From positions 1-29,450 of the forward strand of contig CALFXX010000077.1 of NCBI GenBank assembly GCA_937952975.1: a stretch of 29,450 nt of DNA, written 5' to 3'. The translations under genes and the position numbers were made by a program. The notes under the pieces were generated by a model. The model was not told the DNA's origin. It saw only the letters and a program-made list of their open reading frames with translations, and made no database searches. Origin of the DNA: an uncultured Alcaligenaceae bacterium. Lineage in GTDB: Bacteria > Pseudomonadota > Gammaproteobacteria > Burkholderiales > Burkholderiaceae_B. Shown piece by piece: positions 8,644-15,822 of the stretch (position 1 is its first letter; every line of letters starts with the position of its first letter).

Positions 8644-9660
8644 ATGGTCACACGTAAGACACCCACAGCGCTGCCTCCTTTGCTGTTTGGCGGCCGCGCA
8701 GCTCAACTTAGTGATCGCCTTGACTACTTGTGTGAGCAACTGAAACTATCGGCGCCGAGCATCGAAGAGTGTGCCTTGCCGGCGGGTCATGCCGCTATTT
8801 CTCACAGCAGCGCTTTTGTTGATGTCAATGGTTTGAAGCTGACTGCACTTTCTTGTAGTCCACTCAGGACACAAGCCTCAGCTAAGGCAGACAACCTTTT
8901 ATTGGTTCCGTTAGTTGGCAGTGGTACGGTGCGCGTAAAAAACCAAACGTTGCGCTGGAAAGCAGGAGCAACAGCCGTTTGGTTGCCCCGGTGCGCGTTC
9001 GTCGATGAAGGCGTGCTGCGCTCAATGTTGGTGCTAAATATTGACACTAATCGTATCGAGCGAGTGGCTCGAACGATGTTGGGCTTGACGCCAGACGCCA
9101 CCCTAGAACAAGAGCTGCAAACTCCGCGCGAAGTCTTAATGCAGGTCGGGCGTGTCTCGTTTGAGACGATTTTTCGCCAATTTGCCAGCGTCGTTGATCA
9201 GTTTGTGTTGCAACCTGAGTTGTTGCGTTATAGCGGCATTGACGACAATTTTTATCGCAACGTGGCAATGATGTTGCACCCCGCTTTGTTTTTGGATATC
9301 GATGAGGCAAGCCCCGGTGCTGCGTATGCCCGCAGGCGCTTAGATCGCGTCTGCCAGTATATTTTGGCCAATTTAGGGCAACCGCTGAACTTGACTGACT
9401 TAGAGCGTGTCGGGTTTATGTCTCGGCGCAACTTGCATTATGCATTTCAGGCGCGTTACGACTGCACACCGATGCAGTGGGTGCGTCAAGAGCGTTTAAC
9501 GCTTGCACATAGTCACCTGGTGATGGCGCGTGTCGGCACAACAGTGACCGATGTAGCGTTGAATTGTGGTTTCAGCAAAACCACGACTTTTTCTGAGTAT
9601 TACAACAAGCAATTTGGTGAACTGCCTTCTGCCACGCTTGCACGAGCTCTAGCTCGCTGA
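8644..9660 (+). CDS. AraC-family transcriptional regulator, first of a tandem pair
   Basis: A 338-residue protein. The N-terminal part (about 1-215) resembles the cupin-like ligand or dimerisation domain of AraC_binding-type regulators; its ligand is not recognisable. The C-terminal part (about 230-338) is a classic two-helix-turn-helix AraC/XylS domain, with LNLTDLERVGFMSRRNLHYAF as the first HTH and TTVTDVALNCGFSKTTTFSEY as the second. The ATG at 8644 gives exactly the same length as the downstream paralogue, and the first 17 residues align without gaps up to the shared FGGR motif. There is no clear Shine-Dalgarno sequence. It lies upstream of the cellulose operon with only its paralogue between, so bcs is the most likely target; that is inference from position and shared upstream sites. 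Confidence 0.88.
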   Translation: MVTRKTPTALPPLLFGGRAAQLSDRLDYLCEQLKLSAPSIEECALPAGHAAISHSSAFVDVNGLKLTALSCSPLRTQASAKADNLLLVPLVGSGTVRVKNQTLRWKAGATAVWLPRCAFVDEGVLRSMLVLNIDTNRIERVARTMLGLTPDATLEQELQTPREVLMQVGRVSFETIFRQFASVVDQFVLQPELLRYSGIDDNFYRNVAMMLHPALFLDIDEASPGAAYARRRLDRVCQYILANLGQPLNLTDLERVGFMSRRNLHYAFQARYDCTPMQWVRQERLTLAHSHLVMARVGTTVTDVALNCGFSKTTTFSEYYNKQFGELPSATLARALAR

Positions 9661-9680
9661 GTTCAATGCGCTAGTCTGTT

Positions 9681-9733
9681 TTGCATTGTTTGGCGCTCGG
9701 TTGCAATATCTGGGTCGCATTGTTTGCGCCTGA
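9681..9733 (+). promoter_or_regulatory. Three direct-repeat sites in front of araC-like gene 2
   Basis: Three 19 bp sites lie on the + strand: TTGCATTGTTTGGCGCTCG (9681-9699), TTGCAATATCTGGGTCGCA (9701-9719) and TCGCATTGTTTGCGCCTGA (9715-9733). The first and third share the exact 10-mer GCATTGTTTG and start 34 bp apart; the second starts 20 bp after the first. Closely related sites with the same 20 and 34 bp steps are found in front of the bcs operon. Asymmetric direct repeats are typical of AraC-family operators, so these are proposed binding sites for one or both regulators. Confidence 0.5.
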
Positions 9734-9769
9734 ACCCCACAATGAGTGAGTCCTATATTCGGCACACTC

Positions 9770-10786
9770 ATGGCCATTCAACACGCATCTGACCTACTGC
9801 CCGGCCTGCCTTTTGGTGGGCGAATCTCGCATCTTGACAGTAATGTGCAAGATATGAGTCACCGTATGCGCTTCATTGTGCCCGGTCTGAAAGAGTGCGA
9901 ATCCTTGGTGCCAGAAAATGAATTCGCACACCGCTCTTCGATGTTGTCGCTCAATGGTATGAAGCTTGCCGCCAGCGCTGGCACAGCGTGGCGGGCTCGA
10001 TCTGAACAAACAGATAACCATACGTTGGTGATTCCGTGCGTCGGGCACTCGACAATTTTTGCGGCAGGGCGCTCGCTGCGTGCCGAAGCAGGTGCCACAG
10101 CCGTTTATCTTTCGGCTTGCGCGCGTAGCGAAGAGGCTAGCACGCGTTCTTTCATGATGATCGATATTGATCCTCAGCGCCTTGAAAGTGTTGCACAAGC
10201 GATGTTAGGTCGTGAGGAGCAGGATCCACCTGTTTTAGATTTGCTGACGTCACGCGAAGTCAAACTTCAGGTGGGTCGAGTCTCTTTCGAAATTGTGATG
10301 CGGCAGCTGACCACGGTGCTTGATCAGTTTCTCTTTGAGCCAGATTTATTAGAGTTTGCCGGGTTAGACGATTGCTTTTACCGACAAATTGCGGTGATGC
10401 TCAAACCCTCGTTGTTTTTAGAGCAAGTTGACGTCAAACCTGATCGCGGCTTTGCACGACGCAAGCTTGATCATGTCTGTCAGTACATTTTGGCACGCTT
10501 AAACCAACCGATTTCATTAACTGCGCTTGAACAAGTTGGGCGCATGTCAAAGCGTAGTTTGCATTATGCGTTTCAAGACCGTTTTGGCGTGACACCCATG
10601 CAGTGGGTGCGTCAAGAGCGGTTAAGTTTGGCTCGTAGTCAACTCGCGATTGCGACCCGTGGAACCTCGATTACCGCTCTTGCACTCTCGTGCGGCTTCA
10701 CTAAGCCTGCACGTTTCGCCAGTTATTACCACATGCAGTTTGGTGAGCTGCCATCGGTCACTTTGGCGCGTGCTCTCAACCGATAG
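9770..10786 (+). CDS. AraC-family transcriptional regulator, second of a tandem pair
   Basis: A 338-residue paralogue of the gene just upstream, identical to it in length. The N-terminal ligand-type domain is followed by an AraC/XylS DNA-binding domain (about 230-338) with ISLTALEQVGRMSKRSLHYAF and TSITALALSCGFTKPARFASY as the two helix-turn-helix units. MQWVRQERL and the FGELPSxTLARAL tail are shared by both proteins. I chose the ATG at 9770 because it aligns exactly with the start of the paralogue (17 residues to the common FGGR); a GTG at 9746 would add eight unmatched residues. The N-terminal halves have diverged more than the DNA-binding halves, which fits a duplication in which the sensed signal changed while the DNA target stayed similar. 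The bcs promoter region follows directly. Confidence 0.88.
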   Translation: MAIQHASDLLPGLPFGGRISHLDSNVQDMSHRMRFIVPGLKECESLVPENEFAHRSSMLSLNGMKLAASAGTAWRARSEQTDNHTLVIPCVGHSTIFAAGRSLRAEAGATAVYLSACARSEEASTRSFMMIDIDPQRLESVAQAMLGREEQDPPVLDLLTSREVKLQVGRVSFEIVMRQLTTVLDQFLFEPDLLEFAGLDDCFYRQIAVMLKPSLFLEQVDVKPDRGFARRKLDHVCQYILARLNQPISLTALEQVGRMSKRSLHYAFQDRFGVTPMQWVRQERLSLARSQLAIATRGTSITALALSCGFTKPARFASYYHMQFGELPSVTLARALNR

Positions 10787-10978
10787 TGCAGGCGGTTTTT
10801 GCATTTTTTGGCTAGTAAAGTTTTGATTGGTTTTGCGCTTTTTGGTTGAGACTTGCAAATTTAGGGTCGATCAGTTGACGACAACCAAGCAAAATGACTG
10901 TGTACCCAATGCAAGCGAGTCGCGACGGTTTAGTTGCTTCGACATTTGCCTTCTATTTTTAATTGGAGATCTAAGACC
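10787..10978 (+). promoter_or_regulatory. Upstream region of the cellulose operon with three AraC-type direct-repeat sites
   Basis: This 192 bp gap precedes bcsD. Three related 19 bp sites are present: TTGCATTTTTTGGCTAGTA (10799-10817), TTGCGCTTTTTGGTTGAGA (10833-10851) and TTGCAAATTTAGGGTCGAT (10853-10871). Their starts are 34 and 20 bp apart, the same steps as in front of the second araC-like gene. The third site shares TTGCAA and GGGTCG at the same spacing with the site at 9701. A TTGACG at 10874-10879 could be a -35 element, but no good -10 follows at 16-18 bp, as is common for activator-dependent promoters. The ribosome-binding GGAG at 10965-10968 belongs to bcsD. Confidence 0.5.
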
Positions 10979-11446
10979 GTGAAGCCTGAAAAAGTCGATT
11001 ATCGAATTCAGCGTCAATGTTCACGCCAATGGCGTAGTTTGTTGGCAGCATTGGCTCAAGAATGCACGACGCAAACCGAGCCAATTGAACCGCGTGAGTT
11101 GATGCGACGTATCGGCATGCGTTTTGCTACTCAGACGCCTTTAGCGCCTTGCGAAAATCTTGAGCAGTTGCAGCAAGCCATGCGCGAAGTTTGGAAAGAT
11201 ATGGATTGGGGTCGTGTTGATCTTGAAGAGCACGACCGTGTCCTGCGTATTGTTCATCACGACTCAAACCATGGCAGCTTGATGTCTGGCGCGTTCGGTG
11301 ATGCGACCGCGACCTGGGCACCTGCCTGTCTCGAGGGCGTTTACCAAAAGTGGTTGGCAACGTTAGGCGCTGGCGATGCACTGCGCGTAGTTCAAATTGG
11401 TGAGCCTGATGAGTTTGGCAGTATCGAGTTTCAGTTGAGTCTCTAA
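10979..11446 (+). CDS. bcsD: Cellulose synthase subunit BcsD
   Basis: A 155-residue soluble protein without signal peptide or membrane segments, matching the roughly 156 residues of Komagataeibacter BcsD (AxCesD). That protein forms ring-shaped oligomers that help arrange synthase complexes and favour ordered cellulose fibres. The N-terminal part YRIQRQCSRQWRSLLAALAQE and the C-terminal part, with its conserved Gly-Leu-rich strands ending in GSIEFQL, fit the BcsD family. The GTG start at 10979 is preferred over a TTG at 10934 because GGAG lies about 10 bases upstream and the extra 15 residues have no family counterpart. It is the first gene of the operon and sits 71 bp before the scaffold gene. 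Its presence marks a type I bcs operon. Confidence 0.85.
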   Translation: MKPEKVDYRIQRQCSRQWRSLLAALAQECTTQTEPIEPRELMRRIGMRFATQTPLAPCENLEQLQQAMREVWKDMDWGRVDLEEHDRVLRIVHHDSNHGSLMSGAFGDATATWAPACLEGVYQKWLATLGAGDALRVVQIGEPDEFGSIEFQLSL

Positions 11447-11517
11447 ACACATACAGAGTAGCGTCGGCAAGGCTTTGTGTTTGTAGGGGCCGGTCGATTT
11501 TCCAAAGGGTAGTGCTG

Positions 11518-12876
11518 ATGAAAGATTCAAATGATATTGCGAATCTATACAAAACTTTAGGACAAAATCCTAACCAGTATCAGGAAGTTGTGCGCGATGA
11601 AGAGCTCGCTCAGGCCAATGAGCGCTGGCCGCTGATCGCGGCGATGCATGATTCGGATTTTTCACCGCCTCCCGTCAATCAAAAGAAACGAGGGCCGCGC
11701 GAGCGTGCGCCTCTAGTTGAGCTCGAGCATGAGAACGAACTCGATATGGGAGCGCATGACTATCACGAGCGTGTCGAGACGGTTAAGGCGATTGAGCTCT
11801 TAGCAGACCCTGCTTTGACCCCGACGTGGGCGCCCGACATGCACGACGCGCCGGCAGTGGTGAGCCCAGCGCCATCACAAGACGTCATCGAAACCGGCTG
11901 GATCGCGCCAGAGCGCACGCCAGCGCAGATTGAATTGGCGGCGCAGGCCGCTCAGGCCGCCGCAGCGGCCCACGAAGCGCAGGCTATCAAAGAGGCTCAA
12001 GCTGCGAAAGAGGCGCAGATTCAGCGTGACCGCGAAGCTGCAGTCCAAGAGCAGGCTGAGTTAGCGGCAGAAGCAGCGAGGGTGGCACAAGAAGCTCAAG
12101 AGGCGGATCAAATTCGCGCTGCACACGCAGCGAAAGAGGCGCACGAGGCGAACGCAGCAAGAGCGTTGCAAGCGGCAAAAGATGCTCAAGCGGCAAAAGA
12201 TGCTCAAGTGACTCAAGCGGCGAATGCCGTTAGAGAGGTCGCGATCGTCAAAGCCGCGCAACTCGCGAGGGAGCAGCGCGCCACAACTTCCAAACAAGTA
12301 ATCGAGGCGCCAAAGGCCGCGCAAGTCGCTGTGTCTGTACCGGTGGATGCGGTTGTGCAAAAGCAGATCTCGAGTGTTGAAGTAACTAAAAAGGCGGTGG
12401 CGACAGTGAGTACTTCGATCTTTCAAGACGACACTAAAGTGGTGTTTGCGGGTGCGCCAGCGTCTATTTTCTCTGAGTCGACGCTCGCTGAGTCTCTGAT
12501 GGATCAGGCCGCCTCTGATTACGACGAAATGGATAGTGATGTAGAGCCATTTATTGACGATGAATCGGATCCATTTATTGAAGAGGAAATCGCTCCAGTT
12601 GTTGCGAATCCCAGACGCCAGCGCGGGGCCGTAGAGCCGGTGGCGCCGCCCCAAGCGGTCGTCACGCCTGCACCTCGTGTTACTGAAAAGCCAACGCGCA
12701 CAACATCGCCTGAACCGACTTCAGTCGTGACGCTAACACACATGCGGATGCGCGCGTCAAATGAGCCTCGTCCTCTTGCTGCCTTATTTAACCGGTTGTC
12801 CGGCAGTGCACCGACGCCATCTGGTGCTGCCGAAGGTAAAAAATCTTTGTTGTTTGAACGGATGAAGCGCACGTGA
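11518..12876 (+). CDS. bcsP: BcsR/BcsP-like cellulose scaffold protein with a long Ala-rich region
   Basis: About 452 residues from the ATG at 11518, which follows AAAGGG; a GTG at 11512 is the alternative. Residues 1-45 resemble the small E. coli protein BcsR, including the ERWPLIAAM motif at 35-43 (compare RWPLLAEF in BcsR). Residues about 136-255 are rich in Ala, Gln, Glu and Lys with little Pro or Gly, so a long helix or coiled coil is likely. Residues about 335-415 are acidic then Pro-rich, with a doubled PFI(D/E)-acidic motif. The C-terminal end holds two short amphipathic motifs, ALFNRLSG and SLLFERMKR. BcsP/BcsH proteins of other type I operons are low-complexity partners of BcsD, and BcsR partners BcsQ. 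Position between bcsD and bcsQ, with a 4 bp overlap into bcsQ, fits both roles. The exact name is uncertain. Confidence 0.65.
   Translation: MKDSNDIANLYKTLGQNPNQYQEVVRDEELAQANERWPLIAAMHDSDFSPPPVNQKKRGPRERAPLVELEHENELDMGAHDYHERVETVKAIELLADPALTPTWAPDMHDAPAVVSPAPSQDVIETGWIAPERTPAQIELAAQAAQAAAAAHEAQAIKEAQAAKEAQIQRDREAAVQEQAELAAEAARVAQEAQEADQIRAAHAAKEAHEANAARALQAAKDAQAAKDAQVTQAANAVREVAIVKAAQLAREQRATTSKQVIEAPKAAQVAVSVPVDAVVQKQISSVEVTKKAVATVSTSIFQDDTKVVFAGAPASIFSESTLAESLMDQAASDYDEMDSDVEPFIDDESDPFIEEEIAPVVANPRRQRGAVEPVAPPQAVVTPAPRVTEKPTRTTSPEPTSVVTLTHMRMRASNEPRPLAALFNRLSGSAPTPSGAAEGKKSLLFERMKRT
12169..12204 (+). repeat. Perfect 18 bp tandem repeat inside the scaffold gene
   Basis: CAAGCGGCAAAAGATGCT occurs twice without gap (12169-12186 and 12187-12204), encoding two copies of a QAAKDA-like unit in the Ala-rich region. 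The unit length is a multiple of three, so copy-number change would lengthen or shorten the helix without a frameshift. Confidence 0.9.
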
Positions 12877-13655
12877 AAATTATTGCAATTGTCTCAGGCA
12901 AGGGCGGGGTCGGAAAAACGACTGTCAGTGCAAATCTTTGCTCTGGCTTACGGCGTCTTGGCAAAAGCGTTCTAGCGGTTGATCTAGACCCGCAAAATGC
13001 GTTGCGTTTGCATTTTGGTGTTTCGCCTCGGCACGTTGGAGGTCTGGCGCGTGCAGTATTGTCGGGAGACGACTGGCGCGGCAGTGTGGTGCAGGGCAAT
13101 ACTGGCGATTATGTGTTGCCGTATGGTTCGATCACAGAGAGCGATCGCCTTGATTTTGAGCAAGATCTTCGCGAAAACCCAACCATGTTGCGCGATCAGC
13201 TTGCCCTGTTGGGGTTGGCCGAGGATTGTGTCGTTGTACTGGATACCCCTCCCGGCGCATCCGTTTATCTGACGCAGGCCTTGGCTGCAGCAAACGCAGC
13301 GGTCATTGTGGCGTTGCCAGATGCAGCATCGTATGCGACGCTGCCTAAGATTATGAGCTTGATCAAGCAGTATTGCTCGCGTCGAAAGAAATTTTTAGGT
13401 TATCTGTTATTGATCAATCAGGTCGACCGCGTCAAGCAATTGGCAGATGACGTGACTGACATGATGACAGCAAAGTTTGGGAAAAAATCTATTGTATTGA
13501 TCCATCAAGATCAAGCAATCCCTGAGGCTCTGGCCTACAGCAAAGATTTACAAGAATATGACCCGCTCAGTCGTGGTGCGCACGATGTCAAACTGTGCGT
13601 CCAAGCCGTCGAACGCTTGATCAATCCTGACACCGCCGGAGCCGCATCTGTATGA
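12873..13655 (+). CDS. bcsQ: Cellulose biosynthesis ATPase BcsQ (ParA/MinD family)
   Basis: A 260-residue deviant-Walker P-loop ATPase. The N-terminal IIAIVSGKGGVGKTT carries the signature lysine (Lys10) and the P-loop lysine (Lys15). Switch II is VVLDTPPG with Asp124, and the ParA-type AVDLDPQNALRLHFG segment follows the first helices. In E. coli, BcsQ works with BcsR in assembling and placing the synthase at the inner membrane; here the BcsR-like part is the N-terminus of the preceding gene product. The GTG start overlaps the preceding stop by 4 bp, and the gene end overlaps bcsA by 4 bp, so tight coupling is expected. WssA of the Pseudomonas fluorescens acetylated-cellulose operon belongs to the same superfamily. 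Confidence 0.93.
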   Translation: MKIIAIVSGKGGVGKTTVSANLCSGLRRLGKSVLAVDLDPQNALRLHFGVSPRHVGGLARAVLSGDDWRGSVVQGNTGDYVLPYGSITESDRLDFEQDLRENPTMLRDQLALLGLAEDCVVVLDTPPGASVYLTQALAAANAAVIVALPDAASYATLPKIMSLIKQYCSRRKKFLGYLLLINQVDRVKQLADDVTDMMTAKFGKKSIVLIHQDQAIPEALAYSKDLQEYDPLSRGAHDVKLCVQAVERLINPDTAGAASV

Positions 13656-15820
13656 GTATGCTCTCTTTTACCGAGATTTCTACAAAGCTCGAACGACTTG
13701 GTGGCAAAGTAGCAAACGCTTCATATTGGGAAAGCAATGTAGTGCGTGCCATTGCTGCAGCGCTTGCAGTATTGCTCTTGGCTATTGTCATTGCAGTTCC
13801 GTTGGATTTGTATCAACAGGCGGCGATTGGTATTTTGGCCTATGTGGTGTCATCGAGAATTCGCCGATTGTCTTGGGGCCGTGGTGGCATCCTCATCATG
13901 GTCGGTATCTCTTTGTTAATGACGCTGCGCTACCTCTATTGGCGCTTGACGGTCACGCTTGAGTTTGAGACGACCGTTGACGCTATTTTTGGTTACCTCT
14001 TACTGTTTGCAGAGCTTTACGGTATTACGTGTCTGATTCTTGGTTACATTCAAACGGCATGGCCACTTGAGCGTCAACCCGTGATGATTGATCGCCCGAC
14101 GTCTGAGTGGCCAACCGTCGATATTTTTATCCCGACCTATAACGAAGACTTATCGGTTGTGCGCCTATCTGTTTTGGCTGCGCTAACGCTAGACTGGCCT
14201 GCCGATAAACTGCGGGTCTATTTGCTTGATGACGGACGTCGTGAGCAATTCAGGGATTTTGCCCAAAATTGTGGGGCAATTTATTTGACGCGTGATAACA
14301 ACCGTCACGCGAAAGCCGGAAACCTAAACGAAGCCTTGAAGCGAACGAATGGTGATTTTGTTGCAATTTTTGATTGCGACCACATCCCAACACGTTCGTT
14401 CTTGCAGTTGTGCATGGGTTCGTTTCTGCGTGATCCGAAGTTAGCGATGGTTCAGACGCCACACTTTTTCTTTTCACCTGATCCTTTTGAGCGCAACCTT
14501 GAAACCCACGGCAAAGTGCCCAACGAAGGGCAGTTGTTTTACGGACTTGTGCAAGATGGTAATGACATCTGGAATGCCTCATTCTTTTGCGGCTCGTGCG
14601 CTGTCTTGCGCCGGGCACCGCTTGAAGAAATTGGTGGTGTAGCCGTTGAAACGGTAACAGAAGACGCGCACACGGCTTTGAAAATGAGCAGGCGTGGGTA
14701 CAACATGGCGTATCTCGCGGTGCCCCAGGCGGCTGGCTTGGCGACCGAGAACTTATCAAGTCACGTTGGTCAGCGGATTCGTTGGGCTCGCGGGATGGCC
14801 CAAATTTTTAGAATTGACAATCCGCTGTTCGGCCCAGGCCTGACTCTGGGTCAGCGCCTCTGCTATGTCAACGCCATGCTGCACTTTTTCTACGGTCTGC
14901 CACGACTGATCTTCTTGAGCGCGCCTGTCGCCTATCTTGTGTTTGGTGCGCATGTTTTTACGGCAACGACTTCGATGGTGTTGGTCTATGCCCTACCTGC
15001 CATTGTGCTGGCAAGTATGACCAACTCAAAGATTCAGGGTAATCATAGGCATTCATTCTGGAATGAAGTCTATGAGACTGTGTTGGCCTGGTACATCTCG
15101 ATGCCTGTACTGATGGCGTTGTTGAACCCAAAGTGGGGTAAGTTCAACGTCACCGCTAAGGGTGGAAAAATCGATCAAGAATATTACGACTGGAAGATGG
15201 CCGTACCTTATGTCTTACTCTTGGCGGTTAACGCGATCTGCGCAGTCTTCGGTCTGACGGAGTTAGTGCGCGGTTCAAACGAGCCCTTCACCGCTCTGAT
15301 TAATTGTGTTTGGGTGGTTTACAACACCGTGATCCTGAGCGCGAGTGCGTACGTTGCGAATGAATCGCGTCAAATCCGACATACTCCGCGTATTAAAGCT
15401 ACGTTTCCTGCGACAGTCAGTCGGGCAAATGGCCGGACGGTGATGTGCGAAACCGCGAACTTCTCGAGTACTGGCCTCGGTCTTAAGTTACCTAAGGATG
15501 CCGGAATTAAGTGGGATATCGGCGAGCGTGTGCACGTGTCAATTTTTCGGGGCGAAAAAGAGTCGACGTTTCCGGGAACAGTGCAAACAGGCGGGCAGTT
15601 TGTTGGAATTCAGTTTGATGATTCGCTCACGCTCAAACAGACTAAAGAACTTGCAAAAATGACCTTCGGCCGCGCAGATATGTGGGCGACCGAATGGGAT
15701 AAGCACACCGAAGATCAACCGTTAAAGTCTATTAAAAACGTAGTTGGGCACGGGTTCGTTAATTTGTATGGCTTGATCCGTAGCGGGATTCGCGGCGCAT
15801 TCGTCAAACGAAGAGCGTAA
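13652..15820 (+). CDS. bcsA: Cellulose synthase catalytic subunit BcsA (GT2 with PilZ domain)
   Basis: A 722-residue inner-membrane synthase that polymerises UDP-glucose into beta-1,4-glucan and extrudes it. N-terminal membrane segments (about 28-150) come before the GT2 domain, with VDIFIPTYNED, Asp193-Asp194 (DDGRR), the UDP/metal motif Asp241-Cys-Asp243 (DCD), the catalytic-base motif TED (336-338) and QRIRW (374-378). More membrane helices follow, then the C-terminal PilZ domain with RxxxR (Arg576-Arg580) and NFSSTG (603-608), the two c-di-GMP binding motifs. All key residues are present, so the enzyme should be active and c-di-GMP-gated. The ATG overlaps the bcsQ stop, and bcsB begins 2 bp after the stop. 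Confidence 0.97.
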   Translation: MSMLSFTEISTKLERLGGKVANASYWESNVVRAIAAALAVLLLAIVIAVPLDLYQQAAIGILAYVVSSRIRRLSWGRGGILIMVGISLLMTLRYLYWRLTVTLEFETTVDAIFGYLLLFAELYGITCLILGYIQTAWPLERQPVMIDRPTSEWPTVDIFIPTYNEDLSVVRLSVLAALTLDWPADKLRVYLLDDGRREQFRDFAQNCGAIYLTRDNNRHAKAGNLNEALKRTNGDFVAIFDCDHIPTRSFLQLCMGSFLRDPKLAMVQTPHFFFSPDPFERNLETHGKVPNEGQLFYGLVQDGNDIWNASFFCGSCAVLRRAPLEEIGGVAVETVTEDAHTALKMSRRGYNMAYLAVPQAAGLATENLSSHVGQRIRWARGMAQIFRIDNPLFGPGLTLGQRLCYVNAMLHFFYGLPRLIFLSAPVAYLVFGAHVFTATTSMVLVYALPAIVLASMTNSKIQGNHRHSFWNEVYETVLAWYISMPVLMALLNPKWGKFNVTAKGGKIDQEYYDWKMAVPYVLLLAVNAICAVFGLTELVRGSNEPFTALINCVWVVYNTVILSASAYVANESRQIRHTPRIKATFPATVSRANGRTVMCETANFSSTGLGLKLPKDAGIKWDIGERVHVSIFRGEKESTFPGTVQTGGQFVGIQFDDSLTLKQTKELAKMTFGRADMWATEWDKHTEDQPLKSIKNVVGHGFVNLYGLIRSGIRGAFVKRRA

Positions 15821-15822
15821 GA

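Noticed and set aside
9746..9769. GTG start at 9746 for the second AraC regulator
   Set aside because: The ATG at 9770 aligns exactly with the first paralogue and gives identical protein length; the extra residues have no counterpart.
11447..11517. Possible promoter or attenuator in the 71 bp gap between bcsD and the scaffold gene
   Set aside because: Only short ACACA/TGTGT complementarity is seen, with no clear promoter elements. It is the largest gap in the operon but can be explained as a leader with a ribosome-binding site.
12061..12654. 197-residue open frame on the minus strand inside the scaffold gene
   Set aside because: It is antisense to the repetitive Ala-rich region and is Arg/Leu/His-rich. 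It looks like a composition artefact, and the + strand frame is supported by operon overlaps and the BcsR-like start.
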